Source: Sulfuricella sp. (GTDB lineage Bacteria; Pseudomonadota; Gammaproteobacteria; Burkholderiales; Sulfuricellaceae). Taken from it: a DNA stretch of 5,387 bases. The position numbers and the translations under genes were made by a program. The notes below the pieces were generated by a model. That model searched no databases and was not told the DNA's origin. It was given only the letters and a program-made list of their open reading frames with translations. Positions 1-5,304 of this stretch are shown here, one piece after another (the stretch's first letter is position 1; the number at the start of each line of letters is the position of its first letter). The stretch spans positions 1 to 5,387 of the forward strand of contig JAUYEK010000441.1 of the NCBI GenBank assembly GCA_030691435.1. The letters are read 5' to 3'.

Positions 1-311
1 GAAGTAAACGCATAGGCCTCGACCGTGCCGGGCCGGATGCCGAATGCCTTGAGCAGTTTCTCGCCCACCAGGTGCGGCGCCTTGTTGTTGCTGACACCCA
101 GGCCGATATTCACGTTGGGCTCACGGAAATAGATCGGCATCAACTGGGCATGGCAATCGGTAATGTGCAGTAAAGAGACATTGCCGAATGAGGGCAAATC
201 GTAGAAGCTTCCAGCGTGGCTGGCAGACAGAGCCTGCCGGCTGTTCAGTGCGAAGCCGGATGCGGCGGCCACCGCCAGTATCTGCAGGAATTCGCGGCGG
301 TTCATGGACAT
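1..311 (-). CDS. soxB: SoxB, sulfate thiohydrolase of the Sox pathway (N-terminal part, cut by window edge)
   Basis: SoxB hydrolyses sulfate from the S-thiosulfonated SoxY carrier in the periplasm, using a di-metal (Mn) centre of the metallophosphoesterase / 5'-nucleotidase fold. Only the first 103 codons are present; full SoxB is usually about 560 residues. The protein begins with a twin-arginine signal (MSMNRREFLQ, R5-R6-x-F-L) followed by a hydrophobic Ala-rich stretch to about residue 30, which agrees with Tat export of a folded metalloprotein. LLHITDCHAQLMP at about 47-59 gives the first metal-binding D-x-H (D52, H54). The following YFREPNVNIG and PGTVEAYAFT are typical of SoxB. ATG at 311 is preferred over the in-frame ATG at 305, because GGGAG lies 5 nt before 311 but 11 nt before 305. 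The gene follows soxA after an 84-bp gap that contains a long hairpin. The identification is secure; the start is not. Confidence 0.93.
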   Translation of the reverse strand, partial: MSMNRREFLQILAVAAASGFALNSRQALSASHAGSFYDLPSFGNVSLLHITDCHAQLMPIYFREPNVNIGLGVSNNKAPHLVGEKLLKAFGIRPGTVEAYAFT

Positions 312-339
312 GGGAACTCCCGGTTATTTTTCAGGAATG

Positions 340-389
340 GCCGCAAAAAGGCACAAAAGCCACAGAAATCTCTTGTGCCTTTTTGCGGC
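340..389. terminator. Perfect 17-bp inverted repeat between soxA and soxB; possible attenuator or REP-like element
   Basis: The left arm 340-356 (GCCGCAAAAAGGCACAA) is the exact reverse complement of the right arm 373-389, with a 16-nt loop. The structure starts 6 nt past the soxA stop codon and ends 28 nt before the soxB start. The inner part, GGCACAA / TTGTGCC followed by TTTTT, looks like an intrinsic terminator with A-tract and T-tract on either side, and it reads the same on both strands. The T-tract then pairs with the A-tract and is followed by GCGGC rather than more T. Full termination is therefore uncertain, and partial read-through into soxB or 3' end protection of soxXYZA mRNA are alternatives. 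Its make-up also resembles dispersed GGCACAAA-type palindromes between genes, which is from memory and not verified. Confidence 0.6.
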
Positions 390-395
390 TAGATT

Positions 396-1223
396 TTATT
401 TGCGAAACACCGGTGTCTGCATCGGCAGGCCGTTGCTCATGTAGGTCAGGAAATATTCCAGATTGTTGTACTCTTCGCTGTTGAATTCCAGCGGCGCGGC
501 ACGGGTCTGGCTATTGCATTGCTGAAAGCGTCTTTGCAGCGTGGTGAGTTCGGTGCCGGCACGGAACTCGGGCCAATGAGCGGCCTGGCCGATCATCGGG
601 GATAGCTGTTCGCTGCGGACGAAGTTGCTGACATTGTCGATATGGCAGGTCGCGCAAGAGAAATTCAGCTGGCCACGGCGGCTATAGTAATGGGTCTTGC
701 CTTTTTCATACGCAGCCAGGGCAGCAGGGCCCTCCACCTTGACGTTGACCTTCATGCCGTCCGACAGACTTTTTGTATACGAAACCAGCAGCCCCATGAC
801 CGTGCTGCCGTACTTCAGCTCCGCCTCGCCGTTCGCCTTCAGGCAGGCGTTAAGGGCGCCCTCAAAGGTCACGACTTTGCCGCTGGCGTTATCGAATTGG
901 GGATAATTACCCGCCACATTCTTGCCGCCACCGTCAAAACAACTGGCTAATTTTTTGCCGTTCTTGAATGGTTTTTCCCAGGTTTTCCTGCCCTCATCGA
1001 CATCATTGACGAAAGGCGGGAAAATCATGATGCTTTCATACTGATCCAGGGCGTCTTTATTCAATGCCAGGGCGCCCAGCACATAATCTTCAAACTTTAC
1101 GCCGGGAAGACGCTGCTTGTAATGCTCGGTCAATGCCTTGCGGTCCTCGGCAGGCCCGGCGTTCGCAGCAAGGCTCGCGCCCAGGAACAGACAGGCCAGA
1201 AAAGCGGTGAGTCTCCGTCTCAT
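396..1223 (-). CDS. soxA: SoxA, mono-haem c-type cytochrome subunit of the SoxXA complex
   Basis: With SoxX, SoxA forms the periplasmic cytochrome that oxidatively joins thiosulfate to the SoxY cysteine. The 275-aa product has a Sec signal (RRRLTAFLACLFLGASLAANA, cleavage near residue 22). It has one haem site, CATCH (C190, C193, H194), and the RRFQQCNSQTR segment whose C236 is the expected persulfide-bearing haem ligand at the active site. Where di-haem SoxA proteins carry the N-terminal CxxCH, this one has SCFDGGG (C95) and a later C127. These probably form a disulfide, so this is the mono-haem class. Three consecutive ATG codons (1229, 1226, 1223) sit at the start. I chose 1223, since GGAAGGA ends 6 nt before it and directly abuts 1229. 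It lies 76 nt after soxZ. An upstream in-frame ATG at 1307 overlaps the soxZ end and would bury the signal peptide. Confidence 0.95.
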   Translation of the reverse strand: MRRRLTAFLACLFLGASLAANAGPAEDRKALTEHYKQRLPGVKFEDYVLGALALNKDALDQYESIMIFPPFVNDVDEGRKTWEKPFKNGKKLASCFDGGGKNVAGNYPQFDNASGKVVTFEGALNACLKANGEAELKYGSTVMGLLVSYTKSLSDGMKVNVKVEGPAALAAYEKGKTHYYSRRGQLNFSCATCHIDNVSNFVRSEQLSPMIGQAAHWPEFRAGTELTTLQRRFQQCNSQTRAAPLEFNSEEYNNLEYFLTYMSNGLPMQTPVFRK

Positions 1224-1229
1224 CATCAT

Positions 1230-1236
1230 TCCTTCC
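1230..1236 (-). promoter_or_regulatory. Ribosome binding site that selects the third ATG of soxA
   Basis: On the minus strand GGAAGGA is followed at once by ATGATGATG. The first ATG (1229) has no spacer. The third (1223) has a 6-nt spacer and begins directly with the arginine-rich n-region of the signal peptide, so it is the favoured start. The second ATG (1226) remains possible. Confidence 0.6.
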
Positions 1237-1267
1237 GCAGAAATCATTATAGTTTTTTGTGTAGCAT

Positions 1268-1292
1268 TGGCCGGACAAGAAGCATCCGGCCA
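1268..1292. other. Hairpin between soxZ and soxA
   Basis: TGGCCGGA (1268-1275) and TCCGGCCA (1285-1292) are a perfect 8-bp inverted repeat with a 9-nt loop, starting 7 nt after the soxZ stop on the minus strand. No T-run follows (AATGCTAC), so it is not a standard terminator. A role in mRNA processing or stability inside the operon is possible but is an inference. Confidence 0.5.
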
Positions 1293-1299
1293 GGTTTGA

Positions 1300-1614
1300 T
1301 CAGGCAATAACCGCTTCGCCGCTCATTTTTCCGCCATGGTTGTCCGCCGCATTGATCACGATTTTGTCGCCGGCCTTGGCGCCCTTGATCTTGAAACCAA
1401 GAAAAGGATTCTTGGCAACTGCCGCACCCCACTGCGCTTCCAGGACGGTCTTGCCGTTCAGGGTGGCAACGACGTGATTGATGAAGTGGGCGGGAATCAA
1501 TTGCCCGGTTTTGGCGTCCTTGCGCAAACCGGTCTCCATGATGTGATTCATCAGCGCTTTTACATCAGCGACATCGCCTTGCAGCGTCGCACGAATTTTC
1601 ATTCCTTCAGCCAT
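1300..1614 (-). CDS. soxZ: SoxZ, partner subunit of the SoxYZ sulfur carrier
   Basis: SoxZ is a small Ig-like beta-sandwich protein that binds SoxY. The SoxYZ dimer carries the sulfur substrate between SoxXA, SoxB and other Sox enzymes in the periplasm. The 104-aa product is of normal family length. It has the recognisable KIRATLQGDVADVKALMNH start and the HFINHVVATLNGKTVLEAQWG, KNPFLGFKIKG and GDKIV core segments. It has no signal peptide and no cysteine, as expected for a subunit co-exported with Tat-bearing SoxY. The ATG at 1614 has AAGGA 7 nt upstream. It lies 50 nt after soxY and 76 nt before soxA. An internal ATG four codons later (MKIRA) is a weaker alternative start. Confidence 0.95.
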   Translation of the reverse strand: MAEGMKIRATLQGDVADVKALMNHIMETGLRKDAKTGQLIPAHFINHVVATLNGKTVLEAQWGAAVAKNPFLGFKIKGAKAGDKIVINAADNHGGKMSGEAVIA

Positions 1615-1664
1615 GTTCGTATCCTTGTCAAATAAAGTGAATATTCAAATCCATTCCATGCCGA

Positions 1665-2135
1665 TCAACCGCCGCAACCGCCTATCGTCACCTTGACTTC
1701 CTTGGTGGCGGTGTAAGCCTTGCCGCCGGCCTTCACCGCCACCCTGACGTGGGAGGTGTTGGCCATCTTGATGCGCGTGGAAACGTAACCTTCGGCGCCA
1801 TTGGAAAACTCGAAATCAGCGATCAAGGGATTCTGGTTCTTGTCTACAAAGATCATGATGGAAGTGGTGCCGGGAATTTTGCTGGTCACTTCTACCGGAA
1901 CCACCGCACCATTCTCGGCAATATCCGGCGCCTTGATCAGGATGTCCTTGCTTTCGGCGGCGCCCGCAACATTCAAGCCTTTCATCGCATCCGCCGTGGT
2001 CGTGGCATCAAATGCCACCTTGTTCCATTCCGCTGCCAATACCTGGCCAGGCCTGAGCAGGCCCGCCGCAATCGCGACCGCCACCGTCCCGGCAGCACCG
2101 GTGCTCTTCAAAAAAGTTCTACGCAGTTGATTCAT
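1665..2135 (-). CDS. soxY: SoxY, sulfur-carrying subunit of SoxYZ
   Basis: SoxY holds the pathway intermediates covalently on a cysteine near its C-terminus. The 156-aa product ends in TIGGCGG, the SoxY signature, with C154 as the carrier residue at the end of a flexible arm. The N-terminus has a twin-arginine signal (MNQLRRTFLKS, R5-R6-x-F-L-K) and a hydrophobic stretch to about residue 35 (VLAAEW). The complex should therefore leave the cell by Tat, with SoxZ carried along. The middle, from about residue 40, is the usual beta-rich SoxY domain (APDIAENGAVVPVEVTS, SIMIFVDKNQNPLIADFEFS). A GGAG sits 10 nt before ATG 2135, giving a slightly long spacer. The stop of soxX is only 26 nt upstream, so the genes should be co-transcribed. 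C154 is the only cysteine in the protein. Confidence 0.96.
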   Translation of the reverse strand: MNQLRRTFLKSTGAAGTVAVAIAAGLLRPGQVLAAEWNKVAFDATTTADAMKGLNVAGAAESKDILIKAPDIAENGAVVPVEVTSKIPGTTSIMIFVDKNQNPLIADFEFSNGAEGYVSTRIKMANTSHVRVAVKAGGKAYTATKEVKVTIGGCGG

Positions 2136-2161
2136 CTTTTACGATCTCCGAATAAAAAAAA

Positions 2162-2521
2162 TTAAAGGCTAAGTACATATTCAACAACCTGATCAATTTC
2201 CTGCTCAGTCAGTATCTGGTGCTTTCCGAAAGGCGGCATCGCAGTTTTGGGGTTGGCTACAGCAGAATCCCAAATCTGGGCACGCAGCTTGTTCCGGTCG
2301 GGAAAGCGCTCCTTCATCATGATGAAGGGTGGCCCAATGTTGCCGGGCGACTCGGCTTTCGGATCATTGGGGATCGCATGGCAGGCGAGGCAATTGCCCT
2401 TCGCCTTATTGAATGCGACCGTCCGTCCAGCGGGTTCCTTGGCACCCTCGACCGCCATGGACAGGTTCGCGGTACCCAAGCCAGCGATGAGCGCAAACAT
2501 AAGGGTCGATTTTTTCCGCAT
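2162..2521 (-). CDS. soxX: SoxX, mono-haem c-type cytochrome subunit of the SoxXA complex
   Basis: SoxX is the electron-accepting cytochrome of SoxXA and passes electrons from thiosulfate coupling to the respiratory chain. The 119-aa product has a Sec signal (MRKKSTLMFALIAGLGTANLSMA, cleavage near residue 23). It has one haem motif, CLACH (C44, C47, H48), then the SPGNIGPP stretch and MPPFGKH, whose M95 is the likely second axial haem ligand. The C-terminal helix (LTEQEIDQVVEYVLSL) is typical of class I cytochromes c. The chosen ATG has a near-perfect AAGGAGG just upstream. An in-frame ATG at 2602 would add 27 polar residues before the signal peptide and is rejected. It is the first gene of the operon, with the promoter expected to its right. 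Its small size and lack of an N-terminal extension suit the short SoxX type. Confidence 0.95.
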   Translation of the reverse strand: MRKKSTLMFALIAGLGTANLSMAVEGAKEPAGRTVAFNKAKGNCLACHAIPNDPKAESPGNIGPPFIMMKERFPDRNKLRAQIWDSAVANPKTAMPPFGKHQILTEQEIDQVVEYVLSL

Positions 2522-2525
2522 CACT

Positions 2526-2532
2526 CCTCCTT
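2526..2532 (-). promoter_or_regulatory. Strong Shine-Dalgarno of soxX
   Basis: AAGGAGG on the minus strand ends 4 nt before the ATG at 2521; the purine run GGAGGAG continues closer still. This near-consensus site decides the soxX start in favour of 2521 over the in-frame ATG at 2602. Confidence 0.75.
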
Positions 2533-2601
2533 CTCCGTTTTTTCGAGCATTCTCCGAAAGCATCCGTTTTCCCTGGAAAGATTTGCCGTTTGTGTAAATC
2601 A

Positions 2602-2631
2602 AGCATACTGAATTTATCTTGGGTAAAGCAA
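2602..2631 (-). promoter_or_regulatory. Candidate sigma70-type promoter of the sox operon
   Basis: On the minus strand TTGCTT (2631-2626) and TATGCT (2607-2602) are 18 nt apart, about 80 nt before the soxX start, in an AT-rich stretch. The -35 matches only its TTG, so this is a plausible but weak call, made mostly from position. Other promoters further right are possible. Confidence 0.3.
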
Positions 2632-2669
2632 GCTTTTTTTGAGATTTTTTGTTTTATTTCCGATAGTTA

Positions 2670-2681
2670 GTACAAATGTAC
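2670..2681. promoter_or_regulatory. Short palindrome GTACA-N2-TGTAC, candidate operator
   Basis: GTACAAATGTAC is a perfect 5-bp inverted repeat with a 2-nt centre. It sits about 40 bp upstream of the proposed sox -35 and about 80 bp upstream of the divergent promoter. A dimeric regulator could bind here and act on either gene. No regulator gene is in the window, so the family cannot be named. Confidence 0.3.
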
Positions 2682-2733
2682 CAGGTAAATTAGCATATGG
2701 CCAATTACCAATCAGACCGGACGCACTCGTTTT

Positions 2734-2747
2734 TATCGCATGCGATA
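2734..2747. promoter_or_regulatory. 14-bp perfect palindrome at the -35 region of the yjfB-like gene
   Basis: TATCGCATGCGATA is fully self-complementary. It ends 8 bp before the extended -10 at 2756-2764, so it covers the place where a -35 would be; no good -35 hexamer is visible there. This layout fits a regulator binding site (activator or repressor) but is an inference from position and symmetry only. Confidence 0.4.
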
Positions 2748-2755
2748 CTGTCCTG

Positions 2756-2764
2756 TGCTATATT
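2756..2764 (+). promoter_or_regulatory. Extended -10 promoter element of the yjfB-like gene
   Basis: TGCTATATT matches the TGnTATAAT extended -10 at all but one position and lies 36 bp before the start codon at 2800. An extended -10 can work without a strong -35, which agrees with the poor -35 sequence. It does not look like a sigma28 flagellar promoter. Confidence 0.45.
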
Positions 2765-2799
2765 TGAATTTGGAAATTTACTTGAAGCGAGGAACTGCC

Positions 2800-3003
2800 A
2801 TGGATATCTCCAGCGCATCGTCTGTCAGTGCACTATCAGGCCAATCGGTAGGCACCTCGGTCGAGAATGAAGTTTTGAGGAAAGCCCAGGAAATTCCGGC
2901 GCAAAACGCCGCAGCACTCGTCAATTCCGTACCGCAACCGACAAAATCTTCCCCCGCAAACCTGCCCTCCAACTTGGGGCAGAACGTCAACACTACAGCC
3001 TGA
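2800..3003 (+). CDS. Small YjfB-family protein (putative motility protein)
   Basis: This 67-aa acidic-to-neutral protein matches the pattern of the YjfB-like family, annotated as putative motility proteins; the molecular function is not established. Visible family features are the MDISS N-terminus, the central helix with NEVLRKAQEIPAQNAAALVNSVPQ (about 23-46), a Pro/Ser-rich linker (47-57) and the C-terminal LGQNVNTTA. There is no signal peptide, membrane segment or cysteine, so it is probably cytoplasmic. ATG 2800 is chosen because GAGGA lies 6 nt upstream; an in-frame ATG at 2740 would precede the extended -10 and has no ribosome site. It is divergent from soxX and convergent with selO, so it is probably a single-gene unit. 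No flagellar gene is nearby. The assignment is from remembered family pattern and should hold, but the motility role is only by name. Confidence 0.75.
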   Translation: MDISSASSVSALSGQSVGTSVENEVLRKAQEIPAQNAAALVNSVPQPTKSSPANLPSNLGQNVNTTA

Positions 3004-3048
3004 CTTCCATTGTGCGGGGCTATCCTGCCTCGCTCAACAGCTTTTCTA

Positions 3049-3070
3049 TCACCCCTTCTGCTCAGGGTGA
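3049..3070. repeat. Degenerate palindromic repeat or weak hairpin between convergent yjfB-like gene and selO
   Basis: TCACCC (3049-3054) and GGGTGA (3065-3070) form a 6-bp stem with a 10-nt loop. The stretch CCTTCTGCTCAGGGTGAATGG resembles a shortened copy of the dispersed CCTTCGACnnGCTCAGG-type palindrome seen in many proteobacterial genomes (recollection, not checked). No T-run follows on either strand, so it is a poor intrinsic terminator although it lies where two genes converge. Confidence 0.35.
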
Positions 3071-3102
3071 ATGGATTTAATCAGCGCCGCCCTGGTAGCC
3101 CG

Positions 3103-4572
3103 TCACGACGAACAGCTCACCGAGATATGCTGCGCCCAGTCCGGCGGCGGCGTGGCATAATCCGCCCTCTCCGGCTGCTCGTCAAAGGGGCGGCCAAGCA
3201 ATTTCAGCAAGCGATCCACTTCTGAAAAGTCGCGCTCCTTCTCGGCCTTGCCGATCGCGACTTGCGCCAGATAATTGCGCAGGATGTATTTGGGATTAAC
3301 CCTGTCCATGCGCTCCTTGCGCTCCCCGTCCGTGCCCGCCTCATTTTGCAACCGGGCGCGATAAGCTTTGGCCCAGGCATCGATCGCCGGACGGTCGCTG
3401 AATTGATCGCGCACCACACTGTTTTGCTCGCCCGCTGCGGATTTGAAATGACTCAGGCTGCGGAACAGGTTGGTATAGTCAACCTGGTTTGCGTGCATCA
3501 ACCCCAGCAGCGCCTCAATCAGTACAACATCTTCTTTGCCTGCGTGGGTCAATCCCAGCTTCTGGCTCATCAAGTCCACATAGTGCTCGGCGTAAATCGG
3601 GCCATAGTGACCCAGCACCGCTCTTGCTTCCTCCACCGGGATAATCGGCATCAAGGCCTGCGCCAGGCAGGTCAGATTCCACAGGCCGATTTGCGGCTGC
3701 CGGTCAAAGGCGTAACGCCCGCCGTGGTCGGAATGGTTGCAGACGTAACCCGGATTGCAAGTTTCCATGAAACAGAATGGGCCATAGTCGAAAGTCAAAC
3801 CAAGGATGGACATGTTGTCGGTGTTCATCACCCCATGCGAGAAGCCGACTGCCTGCCATTTGGCCATCAGCCTTGCGGTGCGCGTGACCACTTGGTTCAG
3901 GAAACGGGGATATTTGTCAGGCACATCGGCCAGCTCGGGAAAATGCCTGGCGATCACATAATCGGCAAGCCGGTAAATCGACTCGGGCTGGTCCCGGTAG
4001 AAAAACACCTCGAACGAGCCGAAGCGCACGTGAGAAGGCGCGATGCGCGTAACCACCGCAGCACTTTCGACGGTCTCGCGCCAGACCTCTTCGTCGCTGC
4101 CGACAATGCACAAGGCGCGAGTGGTGGGAATGCCCAAGCCGTGCATGGCCTCCGAGCACAAGTATTCGCGGATGCTGGAACGCAACACGGCACGGCCATC
4201 GCCACTGCGCGAAAACGGCGTGGCCCCGGCCCCCTTCAGTTGAATATCCCAGTGCTCCCCGGCGCGATTCTTGATTTCACCCAGCAAAATCGCCCTGCCA
4301 TCGCCCAGCTGCGGCACGAAATGGCCAAACTGGTGGCCGGCGTAGAGCATCGCCAGCGGGTCGCTGCCGGGCAGCAAACGGTTGCCGATGAAATACTCGG
4401 CAAAGTCGGAGCGCATCGCCTCGTCCGCATCCAGATCAATCAATTCTGCCGCATTCGCGTTGAAGCTGACCAGGTAAGGCTCTGGCAAAGGCGTGGGATT
4501 CTGGCGGCGGTAAAAGGTGTCCGGCAGGCGCGCAAAAGTATTGTCGAAGTTCAGATGCTCAAGTTTTTTCAT
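3103..4572 (-). CDS. selO: SelO (YdiU) protein adenylyltransferase, pseudokinase family
   Basis: SelO is a kinase-fold enzyme that transfers AMP from ATP to Ser, Thr or Tyr hydroxyls of proteins and is linked to redox stress. The product is complete at 489 aa (E. coli YdiU is 478). In order it shows the Gly-rich QLGDGRAILLGEI (88-100) and QLKGAGATPFSRSGDGRAVLR (111-131, nucleotide contacts including K113). Next come REYLCSEAMHGLG (135-147) and HGVMNTDN with catalytic D252. Then come DYGPF with metal ligand D262, ETCNPGYVCNHSDHGGRYAF (270-289), and NPKYILRNYLAQ (426-437). The C-terminus is SCSS with C487, at the place where animal SelO has selenocysteine. C272 and C487 should form the regulatory disulfide known in E. 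coli. ATG 4572 fits the family N-terminus, but no clear Shine-Dalgarno precedes it. It stands alone, with no functional link to sox evident. Confidence 0.96.
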   Translation of the reverse strand: MKKLEHLNFDNTFARLPDTFYRRQNPTPLPEPYLVSFNANAAELIDLDADEAMRSDFAEYFIGNRLLPGSDPLAMLYAGHQFGHFVPQLGDGRAILLGEIKNRAGEHWDIQLKGAGATPFSRSGDGRAVLRSSIREYLCSEAMHGLGIPTTRALCIVGSDEEVWRETVESAAVVTRIAPSHVRFGSFEVFFYRDQPESIYRLADYVIARHFPELADVPDKYPRFLNQVVTRTARLMAKWQAVGFSHGVMNTDNMSILGLTFDYGPFCFMETCNPGYVCNHSDHGGRYAFDRQPQIGLWNLTCLAQALMPIIPVEEARAVLGHYGPIYAEHYVDLMSQKLGLTHAGKEDVVLIEALLGLMHANQVDYTNLFRSLSHFKSAAGEQNSVVRDQFSDRPAIDAWAKAYRARLQNEAGTDGERKERMDRVNPKYILRNYLAQVAIGKAEKERDFSEVDRLLKLLGRPFDEQPERADYATPPPDWAQHISVSCSS

Positions 4573-4650
4573 GGCGCAATGGTAAACAGGTGATCAGGAC
4601 GAAAAATCAACCGGGAGTAATTCAGCCTGGTTAAATTTCGCAGCGTCGAA

Positions 4651-4687
4651 ATAGTATAGTATTTTTGTCAACTATAGGCTATATTTT
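4651..4687. promoter_or_regulatory. AT-rich divergent promoter region between selO and the 4832 gene
   Basis: This is the most AT-rich part of the 259-bp intergenic stretch 4573-4831. It holds tandem ATAGT units (4651-4660), TGTCAA (a minus-strand TTGACA, 4666-4671) and the inverted repeat TATAG-G-CTATA (4673-4683). A minus-strand TATAGT (4676-4671) with TTGCCT 15 nt upstream could serve selO. The minus-strand TTGACA has no good -10 at the right distance, and no clear plus-strand promoter is seen. The rest of the intergenic stretch shows nothing I can name. Confidence 0.25.
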
Positions 4688-4831
4688 AGCTAGGCAACAT
4701 CGAACCCGGATTGAGCAGCTTCAAGTTCAATCATTGGGCCATGCGCCTGCAGGACGGTAACGATTTATTATTTTATTCAATCCGTTGCATTCTGTGGACT
4801 CGGTTTATGGACTGCCGGCAAGGAGAACGAA

Positions 4832-5248
4832 ATGAAAGAATCTCACATCAATTATTCAGGCATGAATTTGGACTACAAGAGGGCAAGCGGACTCGCTGTC
4901 TCCCTTGCTGACAACGATGCGGATCTCATCGATCCAGTCATGGTTGCCTGGCATGACAAGAAATCATCCCGGATGTCTCCGGTGATCGAAGGCGGCGATG
5001 TCAACACACGCTGGCATGACTACGGAGCAAGCCACGGCGGCAAGCTGGAAGTCGATATCAACGGCGAATACGATTTCATCTTCGCCGATTCCAGCGCTTT
5101 CGAGCCATACGGCCCGAGCCCGTTTATCAACCTGCATGATAATCGCGGCAACGAGTACCTGTGCCAGATCAACGCACTGCGCGACCCGCACAACCCGAGC
5201 AAGGAAGCCTGCGTGGTACTGGATGACTGGACCAGCAAGCTGACGTGA
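4832..5248 (+). CDS. Hypothetical protein, tentatively AF1514/DUF5619-like with a C-terminal extension
   Basis: The function is unknown. The 138-aa soluble protein has no signal peptide or membrane segment. Residues about 10-85 recall the small AF1514 (DUF5619) family: an N-terminal stretch MNLDYKRASGLAVSLA, then DPVMVAWHDKKSSRMSPV (34-51), then HGGKLEVDINGEYDFIFAD (68-86). This match is from memory and is tentative. Residues about 97-138 (PFINLHDNRGNEYLCQINAL, then CVVLDDWTSKLT) may be a further small domain with two cysteines, C111 and C127. The start is firm: AAGGAG lies 6 nt before the ATG. The reading frame keeps good codon use to its TGA. It diverges from selO across 259 bp and is followed by REP-like palindromes, so it is probably transcribed alone. 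The coding call is strong, the family call weak. Confidence 0.8.
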   Translation: MKESHINYSGMNLDYKRASGLAVSLADNDADLIDPVMVAWHDKKSSRMSPVIEGGDVNTRWHDYGASHGGKLEVDINGEYDFIFADSSAFEPYGPSPFINLHDNRGNEYLCQINALRDPHNPSKEACVVLDDWTSKLT

Positions 5249-5283
5249 AAATTTGCCCCAGATTATCCATTCGGGCCAAAACA

Positions 5284-5298
5284 CCGCTGTGGGAGCGG
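5284..5298. repeat. Short palindrome with REP-like TGTGGGAGCGG core
   Basis: CCGCT (5284-5288) and AGCGG (5294-5298) form a 5-bp stem around GTGGG. The sequence TGTGGGAGCGGC resembles one arm of REP elements known from Pseudomonas and relatives; only part of such an element is present. It lies 36 bp after the stop codon at 5248, and no T-run follows. Confidence 0.35.
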
Positions 5299-5304
5299 CG
5301 CCAA

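Noticed and set aside
188..484. 98-codon plus-strand open frame across soxB, the intergenic hairpin and the soxA end
   Set aside because: It is antisense to two clear sox genes, has no ribosome site and a low-information translation.
1176..1223. Possible lipobox around Cys11 in the SoxA signal peptide
   Set aside because: FLAC is a poor lipobox and the cysteine falls too early, inside the hydrophobic core. Cleavage after ANA near residue 22 is better.
1224..1307. N-terminal extension of SoxA to the in-frame ATG at 1307
   Set aside because: It overlaps the soxZ end, runs through the hairpin at 1268-1292, and would bury the signal peptide.
2522..2602. N-terminal extension of SoxX to the in-frame ATG at 2602
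   Set aside because: It would put 27 polar residues before a clear Sec signal peptide, and the near-perfect AAGGAGG sits just before 2521.
2589..2602. FNR-like site TTGAT-N4-ACAAA on the minus strand upstream of soxX
   Set aside because: Only the left half matches the consensus and it overlaps the proposed -10, so it cannot be told from chance.
3049..3070. Intrinsic terminator for the convergent yjfB-like gene and selO
   Set aside because: The stem is only 6 bp and no T-run follows on either strand, so I list it only as a possible degenerate repeat.
3262..4593. A 443-codon open frame on the plus strand, antisense to almost all of selO
   Set aside because: Its translation has no recognisable family pattern, it has no ribosome site, and it lies over an intact, strongly conserved SelO frame. 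Long antisense frames are common opposite GC-biased genes.
4666..4671. Perfect TTGACA -35 box on the minus strand upstream of selO
   Set aside because: No reasonable -10 lies 16-18 nt further on (the bases there are CGACGC).
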